DNA of 20,139 nt from Pseudomonadota bacterium. Lineage in GTDB: Bacteria; Pseudomonadota; Alphaproteobacteria; Rhizobiales; Rhizobiaceae. The DNA lies in NCBI GenBank assembly GCA_023419995.1, contig JAEZXF010000366.1, positions 1 through 20,139 of the forward strand, read 5' to 3'. The notes beneath the pieces were generated by a model. That model did no database searches, had not been told where the DNA came from, and worked only from the letters and a program-made list of their open reading frames with translations. Each line of letters starts with the position of its first letter. Position 1 is the first letter of the stretch. The position numbers and the translations under genes are program-made. Below are positions 11,809-19,009 of the stretch, in pieces.

Positions 11809-13131
11809 TCAGTTGATCGAGGCTTCGAACTCGCGCAGCAGTTCGTTGCCGCGCGAGACGGCCGAGTCGGTCGCCTGCCTGCCGGTCTTGGCGCCCGTCA
11901 TCACGGCTTCCATCTCTTCCGAGACGATGTCGCGGATCTGGACGTAGTTGCCGAAGCGGATGCCCTTCGAGTTCGGGGTCGGCTCGTTGAGCGTCATCTG
12001 CTTCAGCGCCGTCTCGGAGCCGGGATTGGCGTCGTAGTAGCCCTGTTCGCGGGTCAGGTCGTAGGCTGCCTGGGTGATCGGCAGGTAGCCGGTGTCCTGG
12101 TGCCACTTCGCCTGCACCTCGGCGCTGGACAGGTACTCGAAGAACGCCGAGACGCCCTCGTATTCCGGCTTGTCGTGGCCTTGGAGCACCCACAGCGTGG
12201 CGCCGCCGATGATGGTGTTCTGCGGCGCGCGCTCATGGGTGTCGTAATAGGGCTGCATGCCGAAGCCGACATCGAACTTGGCGTTGTTGAGCACGCCGGC
12301 GCGGCTGGCCGACGAGCCGAAGAACATGGCGCACTCGCCGGCGTAGAACAGCGGCGCCGCGTCGGGGCCGGGTCCGGGGCCGCCCCAGCGGAACGCGCCC
12401 GTGTCCTGCCAGCGCTTGAGGTTGTCCCAGTGGTCGGAGACGAGGTCGACGTTGAAGGTGAACTCGGTGTCGAAGCCGGCGAAGCCGTTCTCCTTCGTCG
12501 CCATCGGGATGTCGTGCCAGGCGGTGAAGTTCTCGAGCATCAGCCAGGCCGGCCACGAGGTGGTGAAGCCGCACTTGGCCGCGCCGGACTCGACGATCTT
12601 CGTCGCGGCGGCTTCCATCTCGGCCCAGGTCTTCGGCGGGTTCTCGGGGTCGAGGCCGGCGGCGGCGAACGCGTCCTTGTTGTAGTACATGATCGGCGTC
12701 GACGAGTTGAACGGGAACGAGAGCATGTTGCCGTTCGGGTCGGTGTAGTAGCCGACGATGGTGGGCAGGTAGGCCTTGGCGTCGAAGGTGCGGCCGTTGT
12801 CGGCCATCAGCTGGTAGATCGGATAGATCGCGCCGTCGGCGGCCATCATGGTGCCGGTGCCGACCTCGAAGACCTGGACGATGTGCGGCTGCTCGCCGGC
12901 GCGGAAGGCGGCGATGGCGCCGGTCATGGCCTCGGCATAGGTGCCGCGGAAGGACGGCACGACCTCGTACTTGTCCTGCGAGGCGTTGAAGCCGGCTGCG
13001 ACCTGCTCGAGAAGCTGGCCGAGCTCGCCGCCCATGGCGTGCCACCACTGGACCTGGACCTTGTCCTGCGCGAAGGCGGGAAACGCGACGGCCGCGACGC
13101 CGGCCGCGAGGATTGCTGTGCGAAGTTTCAT
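11809..13131 (-). CDS. ugpB: sn-glycerol-3-phosphate-binding periplasmic protein UgpB
   Basis: The 440-residue precursor has a signal peptide MKLRTAILAAGVAAVAFPAFA, with likely cleavage after Ala21. The mature protein captures glycerol-3-phosphate and, in characterised relatives, glycerophosphodiesters. It follows E. coli UgpB closely: WWHAMGGELG, FRGTYAEAM with Tyr65, FEVGTGTMMA with Glu89, FNSSTP with Ser144, LENFTAWHDIP, APQNTIIGGATLWVLQG, WHQDTGYLPIT-x-AAYDLTREQG, and KGIRFGN near the C-terminus. Both binding-site tryptophans (193 and 196) are kept. The frame is open upstream, but the signal peptide and a GGGAG about 8 bases before ATG 13131 fix the start. It is the first gene of ugpBAEC. 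Confidence 0.96.
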   Translation of the reverse strand: MKLRTAILAAGVAAVAFPAFAQDKVQVQWWHAMGGELGQLLEQVAAGFNASQDKYEVVPSFRGTYAEAMTGAIAAFRAGEQPHIVQVFEVGTGTMMAADGAIYPIYQLMADNGRTFDAKAYLPTIVGYYTDPNGNMLSFPFNSSTPIMYYNKDAFAAAGLDPENPPKTWAEMEAAATKIVESGAAKCGFTTSWPAWLMLENFTAWHDIPMATKENGFAGFDTEFTFNVDLVSDHWDNLKRWQDTGAFRWGGPGPGPDAAPLFYAGECAMFFGSSASRAGVLNNAKFDVGFGMQPYYDTHERAPQNTIIGGATLWVLQGHDKPEYEGVSAFFEYLSSAEVQAKWHQDTGYLPITQAAYDLTREQGYYDANPGSETALKQMTLNEPTPNSKGIRFGNYVQIRDIVSEEMEAVMTGAKTGRQATDSAVSRGNELLREFEASIN

Positions 13132-13154
13132 CGGAAGCTCCCTGTATCCTTTTC

Positions 13155-13166
13155 TGGAGGAGCCTC
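13155..13166. repeat. Small GGAGG/CCTCC inverted repeat in the ugpB leader
   Basis: On the ugpB-sense strand the sequence reads AAAAGGAGG followed closely by CCTCC, a 5-bp stem with a 2-base gap. It contains a perfect Shine-Dalgarno-like AAGGAGG about 30 bases from the ATG, too far to serve ugpB and with no start codon at proper distance. It may be a decoy or a small leader structure; function is unknown. Confidence 0.35.
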
Positions 13167-13182
13167 CTTTTGCGGTCGTTCT

Positions 13183-13200
13183 GTTACGGTCGCATGACAG
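13183..13200 (-). promoter_or_regulatory. Candidate Pho box upstream of ugpB
   Basis: Reading toward ugpB, CTGTCAT (13200-13194) is followed by 4 bases and then CCGTAAC (13189-13183). The first half is the exact PhoB half-site; the second matches CTGTCAC at 5 of 7 positions. The two are spaced as in known Pho boxes, ending 51 bases before the ugpB ATG. ugp operons are classic PhoB targets. It partly overlaps the 10-bp palindrome ACAGGCCTGT (13197-13206), which could be an alternative site. Confidence 0.5.
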
Positions 13201-13533
13201 GCCTGTGATGTTCCCGCCGAGGGCGGGCGGCCTGCGCCGCGGGCCTGCCGCGCCGTCGATGCCTGCGCATTCCACCCGCCGGATGGGCCGCGCCCGCCTT
13301 CCACCTCGCATCCCGATCCCGTGCTTCCGGCGATCCGGAACGTGTGCCGTCCGGCAGCGCCGCCGGGGCGTCCGTCATGCCGGAGACGGGAGTTTCACGC
13401 AGGGAAGGGCGCCCTCTATCGGCCGGGGACCCCGAAGGCTTCCGCCGCGGGCGGGAACGGGCGCGCGCACGGCGACCGAATCCGTGCGCGGAGTTTCTTG
13501 CGCAAACGGCGTCGCCATGGTACATCAATAAAT

Positions 13534-13562
13534 ATCGGAACGATAATTCCGATAATCGGAAT
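13534..13562. promoter_or_regulatory. IclR-type operator with three ATCGGAA half-sites
   Basis: ATCGGAA (13534-13540), TTCCGAT (13547-13553) and ATCGGAA (13555-13561) alternate in orientation. The last two form the perfect 17-base palindrome ATTCCGAT-A-ATCGGAAT (13546-13562). The cluster lies immediately before the IclR-family gene, in an AT-rich patch, and probably mediates autoregulation and control of the downstream catabolic genes. A weak -35-like TTGCGC (13498-13503) lies upstream without a clear -10. Confidence 0.65.
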
Positions 13563-13564
13563 AC

Positions 13565-14362
13565 ATGGAGAGAGTATCCTTGTCAACCGGCACCGCCTCC
13601 ACCCCGTCGAAAAGCGAAAGCCTCCTCGTCCGCAAGGCGATCGCGGTGCTGCGCCTGTTCGGCGGCGGGGTGGAGTCCCTCGGGCTCCAGGAGGTGGTCG
13701 CCGCCACCGGCTATTCGAAGACGGTGTGCCACCGCCTGCTGGCGACCCTGGTCAGCGAGCGCTTCCTCGCGCAGTCGAGGGAGACGGCGCGCTACTCGCT
13801 CGGTCCCGACCTCATCACGCTGGCGCGCAGCGACATGACGCATGCGCGGCTCCTGAAGGCGGCCGAGCCGGCGCTGGTGTCGATCGCCGCCAAGACCGGC
13901 GACGTCGCCATCCTGCACGTGCTCGACAACGGGGCGGCGCTCTGCATCGACCGCCGCGACGGCGACTATCCGATCCGCACAGCCGGCGTCGAGGTCGGCG
14001 GGCGCCTGCCACTCCACTGCGGCGGCGGGCCGATGGCGTTGCTGAGCTTCGCCCCGCCCGAGGTGGTCGACGCGGTGCTCGCCGCTCCCCTTCCGGCGTC
14101 GACGGCGCGCACCGTGGTCGAGCCCGAGGCCGTGCGCGGGCGTATCGAGGCGGTGCGCGAGCGCGGCTTCGCCGTCGGGGACGAGGATCTCTTCGACTAC
14201 GTCGTCGCCATCGGCGCCCCGATCATGCACGGGGGCAAGCTGGTCGCGGCGCTAAGCGTCGGCGGCATCAAGCCGCGCTACGACGCCGACCGCATCGCCG
14301 AGGTGGGGAAGCTCACCCTTGCCGGAGCGCAGGATGTCGTCGACCGCCTGAACGGGGTCTGA
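13565..14362 (+). CDS. IclR-family transcriptional regulator
   Basis: The 265-residue product has an N-terminal winged helix-turn-helix (about 22-85; VRKAIAVLRLF, then GLQEVVAATGYSKTVCHRLLATLVSERFL) and a C-terminal IclR effector domain (about 95-262; GGRLPLHCGGGPMALLSF and the closing VGDEDLFDYVVAIGAPIMHGGKLVAALSVGG). IclR proteins are ligand-responsive regulators of catabolic genes. ATG 13565 has no ribosome site and begins 2 bases after the operator palindrome. An in-frame TTG at 13580 follows GGAGAG by 6 bases and may be the true start, giving 260 residues. It lies 47 bases ahead of the binding-protein gene on the same strand, so it is the likely local regulator of the operon. The effector is unknown. 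Confidence 0.9.
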   Translation: MERVSLSTGTASTPSKSESLLVRKAIAVLRLFGGGVESLGLQEVVAATGYSKTVCHRLLATLVSERFLAQSRETARYSLGPDLITLARSDMTHARLLKAAEPALVSIAAKTGDVAILHVLDNGAALCIDRRDGDYPIRTAGVEVGGRLPLHCGGGPMALLSFAPPEVVDAVLAAPLPASTARTVVEPEAVRGRIEAVRERGFAVGDEDLFDYVVAIGAPIMHGGKLVAALSVGGIKPRYDADRIAEVGKLTLAGAQDVVDRLNGV

Positions 14363-14370
14363 CGGCAGCG

Positions 14371-14389
14371 AAAAACAAGAAAAAACAAA
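14371..14389 (+). other. A-rich leader ahead of the binding-protein gene
   Basis: The 47-base gap between the IclR gene and the next start contains a 19-base stretch that is almost all A (15 A, 2 C, 1 G near its centre and end), followed by a strong GGAGGAAG ribosome site. In such GC-rich DNA this is exceptional and would keep the translation start unstructured, favouring high expression of the binding protein. Confidence 0.5.
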
Positions 14390-14409
14390 GTGTCTAGTAG
14401 GAGGAAGTC

Positions 14410-15621
14410 ATGAAGTCGAAACTACGTGCATTGTTGTCTTCCGTGGTGCTGGCGGCGTCCGTGCTGCCTGCCAGCGCCAACTTCACCGACGGCGTCATCA
14501 GGATCGGCGTCCTGACCGACATGTCCGGTCCGTTCGCCGACGTCAGCGGCAGCGGCTCGGTCGAGGCGGCGAGGATGGCGATCGAGAAGCTCGGCGGGAA
14601 GATCGCCGGAACTCCGGTCGAGGTCATCTTCGCCGACCACCAGAACAAGGCCGACATCGGCGCCCAGATCGCGCGCAAGTGGATCGACACCGAAGGCGTC
14701 GACGTCATCCTCGACGCGCCCAACTCGGCGGTCGCGCTCGCGGTCAACGAGATCGCGCGCGACACCGGCAAGGTGCTGCTGATCTCCGGCGCCGCCGCCT
14801 CCGACATCACCGGCCCCAAGTGCTCGCCCACCACCGTGCACTGGACCTACGATACCTGGGCGCTCGCCAACACGACCGCCAACGCGATCATCGGCCAGGG
14901 CGGCAAGAAGTGGTACTTCATGACCGCCGATTACGCCTTCGGCCATGCCATCCAGCGCGACGTCACGGCGCTGGTCGAGGCGCAGGGCGGCGAGGTGGTC
15001 GGCAGCGTCCGCCACCCGCTCAACACCGCCGATTTCTCGTCGTTCCTGCTTCAGGCGCAGTCGTCCGACGCGCAGATCATCGGTCTGGCGAATGCCGGCG
15101 CCGACACGGCCAACAGCATCAAGCAGGCGGCCGAGTTCGGCGTCACCAGCTCCGGCAAGCAGCTCGCGGGCCTGCTGATCACCATTCCGGACATCCACGC
15201 CATCGGCCTGGAGGCGGCGCAGGGCCTGCTGTTCGCCGGCGCGTTCTACTGGAACCGGACGCCCGAGACGCGCGAATTCTCCGAGCAGCTCGCCGCGCGC
15301 AACAACGGCATCCACCCGGACATGATCCAGGCCGGCGTCTATTCCGGGCTCCTGCACTACGCCAAGGCGGTCGAGAAGGTCGACACGGACGACGGCAAGA
15401 CCGTGGTCGACGCCATGAAGTCCATCCCGACCGACGACCCGCTGTTCGGCAAGGGCGAGGTGCGCGCCGACGGCCGCACCACGCATCCGATGTACCTGTT
15501 CCAGGTCAAGTCGCCGGACCAGTCGAAGGAGGCATGGGACTACTACAACGTCCTGATGGAGGTCGACGGCGACAAGGCGTTCCGGCCGCTGGCCGACGGG
15601 GGCTGCCCGCTCGTCCAGTAG
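14410..15621 (+). CDS. ABC importer substrate-binding protein, branched-chain amino acid (LivJ/Peripla_BP_6) type
   Basis: The 403-residue precursor has a signal peptide MKSKLRALLSSVVLAASVLPASA, with likely cleavage after Ala23. The mature protein is a type-I periplasmic binding protein of the Leu/Ile/Val family: IRIGVLTDMSGPFADVSG at its start, VEVIFADHQNKADIGAQIARKWI, NSAVALAVNEIARDTGKVLLISGAAASDITG, then YFMTADYAFG. In catabolic operons such proteins often bind aromatic or other carboxylic acids rather than amino acids. It heads the run of enzymes, after an A-rich leader with a strong ribosome site. Its permease and ATPase partners are not in this window and may lie downstream. The family is firm; the ligand is unknown. 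Confidence 0.92.
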   Translation: MKSKLRALLSSVVLAASVLPASANFTDGVIRIGVLTDMSGPFADVSGSGSVEAARMAIEKLGGKIAGTPVEVIFADHQNKADIGAQIARKWIDTEGVDVILDAPNSAVALAVNEIARDTGKVLLISGAAASDITGPKCSPTTVHWTYDTWALANTTANAIIGQGGKKWYFMTADYAFGHAIQRDVTALVEAQGGEVVGSVRHPLNTADFSSFLLQAQSSDAQIIGLANAGADTANSIKQAAEFGVTSSGKQLAGLLITIPDIHAIGLEAAQGLLFAGAFYWNRTPETREFSEQLAARNNGIHPDMIQAGVYSGLLHYAKAVEKVDTDDGKTVVDAMKSIPTDDPLFGKGEVRADGRTTHPMYLFQVKSPDQSKEAWDYYNVLMEVDGDKAFRPLADGGCPLVQ

Positions 15622-15631
15622 ATCCACGTTC

Positions 15632-15656
15632 CGGGCGGCCCCCGCCGGGCCGCCCG
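15632..15656 (+). other. Perfect 10-bp hairpin between binding-protein and ligase genes
   Basis: CGGGCGGCCC (15632-15641) and its exact inverse (15647-15656) enclose the loop CCGCC. The stem starts 10 bases after the binding-protein stop and no T-run follows. It resembles in place and strength the hairpins after the other two binding-protein genes in this window. Likely role: 3'-end protection or partial attenuation. Confidence 0.68.
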
Positions 15657-15678
15657 CCCTTCGCGCAGAGATTGAGCC

Positions 15679-17196
15679 ATGAAGACCGAGTTTCCATTCG
15701 CCGACGTCGAGCCGGCGGAGCAGCAGCGGCAGTCGCTCGACCGCCTGCTCGATTATGTCGACGACACGATCGGCCGCTACCACCCCTATTACCGCAGGTT
15801 GTTCCGGTCGCTGGGAATCTCGGCCGGCGACCTGCGCAGCTACGACGACTTCCGCCGCATCCCGATCACCACCAAGGCCGACATCGTCGACAACCAGGCC
15901 GACTTCAACCTGATGCCGCGCTATCCCGGCGCGGGCGACACCCACGACGCGGAGGAGGTCGCGCCCGGGCTGATGGCGCGCTACCGGGCGGCGGCGGCCC
16001 CCGGCAACTTCCGCGACATCTTCGGCATGCGCCCCGAGGAGGAGCGGGTGCGCGAGCAGTTCCTGCTCGACTGGCGGCCGATCCATTTCCAGATGTCCGG
16101 CGGCACCACCGGCAAGGCGATCGTCACCGGCTACACCCAGTCGGACCTTACCGAGCGCTTCTCGCGCTCGGGCGCCTGGTGGTACGGGCTGAACCGCACC
16201 CTGACCCAGGACGACAAGTGGCTGAACCTGCTTCCGGCCGCGCCGCACCTGGCGATCTACGCGACGATGCTGATCCCGCTGATGCAGGGCCAGCCGAACT
16301 TCAACACCTTCGGCGGCAAGGTCACGCCGACCGAGAACCAGGTGCTGCTTGCCGCGGCCGACGCGTTCAACGTCGTCATCGCGCTGCCGTCCTACCTGAT
16401 GCACTGGCTGCGCATCGCCGTGAAGATGCGGGCCGAAGGGCGCATCGGCCCGATCACCAGCTTCCGCGCGGCCTACTGCGTCGGCGAGCCGGTCACCGAG
16501 GCCTATCGCAGCCTGCTGAAGGGGCTGTTCGCCGAGCTGGGCAGCGAGAACGTCAGCGTGGTCGAAGGCATGAGCTCGACCGAGCTGCGCACCGGCGGGT
16601 TCTACGAGTGCGCCGAGGGCTCGAAGCTTCATTTCGACCCGTCCGGCTTCTTCGCCGAGATCCTCGATCCAGAGACGCGCGAGCCGGTCGCGCCGGGCGA
16701 GCCGGGCGTGTTCGTGTGGAGCCACATCGGCTGGCACGGCACCGCGATCCTGCGCTACTGGACCGGCGACTACGTCTCCGGCGGCCTCCGATGGGGTACG
16801 TGCTCCCATTGCAAGGTGACCATCCCGCGGCTGGTGACGCCGATCTGGCGGGCCGAGAAGGACGAGACCAAGATCCGCGGCACGCGCGTCGAGGCCGTGC
16901 GCCTGCTCGATGCGGTGCGCGGCGCCGGCGGCGTCAACACGTTCCAGATCGTGCTGCGCAAGCAGGACGAGAACGACCCGTTCTCGCGCGACATCATCGA
17001 CGTCACCGTCTCCGCCCAGCCCGGCGCCGACGAGGGCGAGGTCGCCGACAACGTGCGCAGCAACGTGCTGAAGGAAACCGAGCTGACGCCGGACGTCGTC
17101 TCGTTCGCCAGCGCGGTCGAGGTCGAGGAGCGGCTGTTCGCCAAGAAGCTGAAGGCGGAGTGGCTCGTCGACCAGCGGCCCGACCTTCGGGCCTGA
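15679..17196 (+). CDS. PaaK-like AMP-dependent acyl-CoA ligase
   Basis: The 505-residue protein resembles phenylacetate-CoA ligase (PaaK) and should activate a carboxylic acid to its CoA thioester through an acyl-adenylate. Visible are the phosphate-binding loop MSGGTTGK (139-146), YCVGEPVTEAYR (266-277), EGMSSTELRTGG (296-307), YWTGD (360-364), the CSHC pair with PR (375-384, a likely metal site as in some PaaK relatives), the hinge-region KIRGTRVEAV (398-407), and a C-terminal Lys-containing KLKAEWLVDQRP. It is about 65 residues longer than typical PaaK (about 437), mostly from extra sequence at about 80-135 before the P-loop. A substrate other than phenylacetate is likely, since no paa genes are nearby. 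It is followed after 23 bases by the GST gene. Confidence 0.87.
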   Translation: MKTEFPFADVEPAEQQRQSLDRLLDYVDDTIGRYHPYYRRLFRSLGISAGDLRSYDDFRRIPITTKADIVDNQADFNLMPRYPGAGDTHDAEEVAPGLMARYRAAAAPGNFRDIFGMRPEEERVREQFLLDWRPIHFQMSGGTTGKAIVTGYTQSDLTERFSRSGAWWYGLNRTLTQDDKWLNLLPAAPHLAIYATMLIPLMQGQPNFNTFGGKVTPTENQVLLAAADAFNVVIALPSYLMHWLRIAVKMRAEGRIGPITSFRAAYCVGEPVTEAYRSLLKGLFAELGSENVSVVEGMSSTELRTGGFYECAEGSKLHFDPSGFFAEILDPETREPVAPGEPGVFVWSHIGWHGTAILRYWTGDYVSGGLRWGTCSHCKVTIPRLVTPIWRAEKDETKIRGTRVEAVRLLDAVRGAGGVNTFQIVLRKQDENDPFSRDIIDVTVSAQPGADEGEVADNVRSNVLKETELTPDVVSFASAVEVEERLFAKKLKAEWLVDQRPDLRA

Positions 17197-17219
17197 ACCT
17201 GACAAGAGGGAGAAGAAGG

Positions 17220-17999
17220 ATGGGTATCGTCTTCTATGACGCGGGGCTTTCCCCGTTCGCGCAGAAGGTCAAGATGGCGCTGGTGGAGAAGGGGCTCGAC
17301 TTCGAGCATCGCCTGCCCGACCTCGGCGCGCCCGACGCCGACTTTCTCGCCGCCAGCCCGCGGCGGGAGGTTCCGGTGCTGGCCGACGGCGCGGCGACGA
17401 TCTTCGATTCCACCATCATCCTCGAATATCTCGACGACGCCTATCCGGCGCAGCCGCTCCTGCCCGAGGCGGCGTCCGAGCGGGCGCGCGTGCGCATGAT
17501 CGAGGAGATATGCGACTCCCGCCTCGAGGCGATCATCTTCGGCATGACGGAGATCATCGCCTTCAAGCGGGCCGAGGGCGAGCTTGCCCAGAGCATCCTC
17601 GCGCAGGGGCGGGCGGATGCCGCCGGCGCGGTCGAATGGCTGGAGGGCGCGCTCGGCGACCGCGAGTGGTTCAACGGCGACCGCTTCGGCTTCGGCGACA
17701 TCGCGGTGCTGCCCTACCTGCAGACGCTGACGCTCTACAAGCTGGGCGCCGCGCCGGAAAGCCGGTTGGCCGGCTGGTTCGCGCGCGCGTCGGCAAGGCC
17801 CTCGTTCCAGCGCTGCGTGGCCGATGCCAAGGCCGAGGTCGCCGCCTTCACGCAGGCGGCGGAGAAGATCAGGACCGGCCAGTGGCCGCGGCTCTACCGC
17901 GACCATCGCCTCGACTGGTTCGTCCGCGCCGGCGGCGTCGGGATAGTCCTCGACGGTCTCACGGCCGGCACGATCCGCCTGAGCACGCTGGACGCCTGA
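17220..17999 (+). CDS. Glutathione S-transferase family protein
   Basis: The 259-residue product has a thioredoxin-fold N-terminal domain (about 1-80) and an alpha-helical C-terminal domain (about 90-230). SPFAQKVKMALVEKGLDFE places a candidate glutathione-activating Ser11 in the usual position. REVPVLADG with cis-Pro52 and the gamma-glutamyl-binding DSTIILEYL (63-71) are classic GST features. RFGFGDIAVLPYL in the C-terminal domain matches the GST N-capping box region. The frame is open far upstream, but homology starts at ATG 17220, preceded by GAGGGAGAAG. Within a CoA-ligase operon it may add or remove glutathione, isomerise or dehalogenate an intermediate; the reaction is not readable. About 30 extra C-terminal residues follow the usual end. 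Confidence 0.9.
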   Translation: MGIVFYDAGLSPFAQKVKMALVEKGLDFEHRLPDLGAPDADFLAASPRREVPVLADGAATIFDSTIILEYLDDAYPAQPLLPEAASERARVRMIEEICDSRLEAIIFGMTEIIAFKRAEGELAQSILAQGRADAAGAVEWLEGALGDREWFNGDRFGFGDIAVLPYLQTLTLYKLGAAPESRLAGWFARASARPSFQRCVADAKAEVAAFTQAAEKIRTGQWPRLYRDHRLDWFVRAGGVGIVLDGLTAGTIRLSTLDA

Positions 18000-18015
18000 C
18001 CGAGGGAGTTGGATC

Positions 18016-18993
18016 ATGAAAGCTGTCGTCTGCAACCGGTTCGGTCCGCTGGAGGACGTGGTGTACGCCGAGGTGGCGGATCCCGCTCCCGGCCCGAAGC
18101 AGGTGCTGGTGAAGATCCGCGTCTCCTCCGTAGGCTTCATGGACACGCTGATGATCGAGGGGCGCTACCAGCTCAAGCCGCCGCTACCCTACATTCCGGG
18201 AGCGTGCGGCGCGGGCGACGTCGTCGCGGTGGGGACCGACGTCACCGGCGTCAAGGTCGGGGACCGCGTCTCCTTCCTCAACTATTACGGCGCCTTCGCC
18301 GAGCTGATCGCCACCGACGAGCACACCGTGGTCGTCCTGCCCGACAGCATGGACTACGAGCAGGCGGCGACCTACCGGCTGTCCTATTCGCCGGCCTATC
18401 TCGCGCTCAAGTACCGCGCCAACCTGCGGCCGGGGGAGACGTTCCTGGTCACCGGCGCGTCGGGCGGCGTCGGGCTGGCCGCGATCCGGCTGGCCAAGAA
18501 CATGGGCGCCCGCGTCATCGCGGTGATCGGCCGCGAGGAGAAGCGCGGGATCGTCGCCCGCACCGGCGCCGACGAGGTCGTCAACTACACCCAGTGCGAC
18601 CTGCGCGACACCGTGATGGAGCTGACCGGAGGGCGCGGCGCCGACGTCATCCTCGACGTGGTCGGCGGCGACGTCTTCGATCAGTGCATCCGCTGCGTCG
18701 CCCGCATGGGCCGCGTCGTGGTCATGGGCTTCACCAGCGGCCGCATCCCCGAGGTCAAGGTCAATCGCCTGCTGCTCAAGAACTGCTCGATCCACGGCGT
18801 CTGGCTCGGCGACTGGATGACCAACGACGTCGAGGGCTTCCGCCGCATGAACGTGGAGCTTCTCGAGCTGGCCGCCGAAGGCAAGATCCCGGCCCTCATC
18901 TCGGAGCGCTTCGCGCTGCCCGACGTGGTCGCGGCGATGCGGCTGCTGCTATCGCGCGACACGGTCGGCAAGATCGTCATCCACAACAGCTGA
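18016..18993 (+). CDS. Zinc-independent MDR-family NADPH:quinone/enoyl oxidoreductase
   Basis: This 325-residue medium-chain reductase has an N-terminal GroES-like substrate domain (about 1-115) and a Rossmann domain with VTGASGGVGLAAIRLAK (145-161), typical of quinone oxidoreductase and NADPH-dependent enoyl reductases. The zinc ligands of alcohol dehydrogenases are absent. LDVVGGDVFDQCIRCVARMGRVVVMGF and the closing VGKIVIHNS are family standards. It probably reduces a C=C bond of an activated or conjugated intermediate. It starts 16 bases after the GST stop behind GAGGGAG and is followed 16 bases later by the thiolase, so it is within one operon. Confidence 0.92.
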   Translation: MKAVVCNRFGPLEDVVYAEVADPAPGPKQVLVKIRVSSVGFMDTLMIEGRYQLKPPLPYIPGACGAGDVVAVGTDVTGVKVGDRVSFLNYYGAFAELIATDEHTVVVLPDSMDYEQAATYRLSYSPAYLALKYRANLRPGETFLVTGASGGVGLAAIRLAKNMGARVIAVIGREEKRGIVARTGADEVVNYTQCDLRDTVMELTGGRGADVILDVVGGDVFDQCIRCVARMGRVVVMGFTSGRIPEVKVNRLLLKNCSIHGVWLGDWMTNDVEGFRRMNVELLELAAEGKIPALISERFALPDVVAAMRLLLSRDTVGKIVIHNS

Positions 18994-19009
18994 CGGAAGG
19001 AGGCCCATC

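Larger units (their letters stand above)
13132..13564. other. 433-base divergent intergenic region between ugpB and the iclR-type gene
   Basis: No convincing gene is present. The ugpB side holds the ribosome site, the GGAGG/CCTCC repeat and the candidate Pho box. The middle is very GC-rich, with a small CCCGCC/GGCGGG hairpin (13213-13227) and the palindrome TTCCGG-CGAT-CCGGAA (13325-13340). The iclR side turns AT-rich after about 13520 and carries the TTCCGAT/ATCGGAA operator. A 114-codon minus-strand frame here looks compositional and is not called. Confidence 0.6.

Noticed and set aside
11041..13197. 718-codon plus-strand open frame opposite ugpA and ugpB
   Set aside because: Compositional shadow of the ugp genes, with no recognisable domain.
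13184..13528. 114-codon minus-strand frame in the ugpB-iclR intergenic region
   Set aside because: Arg/Pro/Gly-rich, no ribosome site and no domain. It runs through the candidate Pho box and ends close to the IclR operator.
14422..17205. 927-codon minus-strand open frame opposite the binding protein and ligase genes
   Set aside because: It spans two real genes and their intergenic hairpin, has low-complexity composition and shows no family motif.
14679..17219. Upstream 847 codons of the 1106-codon plus-strand frame that ends with the GST
   Set aside because: This part lies out of frame over the binding protein and ligase, is Arg/Gly-rich and motif-free. Only the last 259 codons from ATG 17220 are the GST; this is not a fusion protein.
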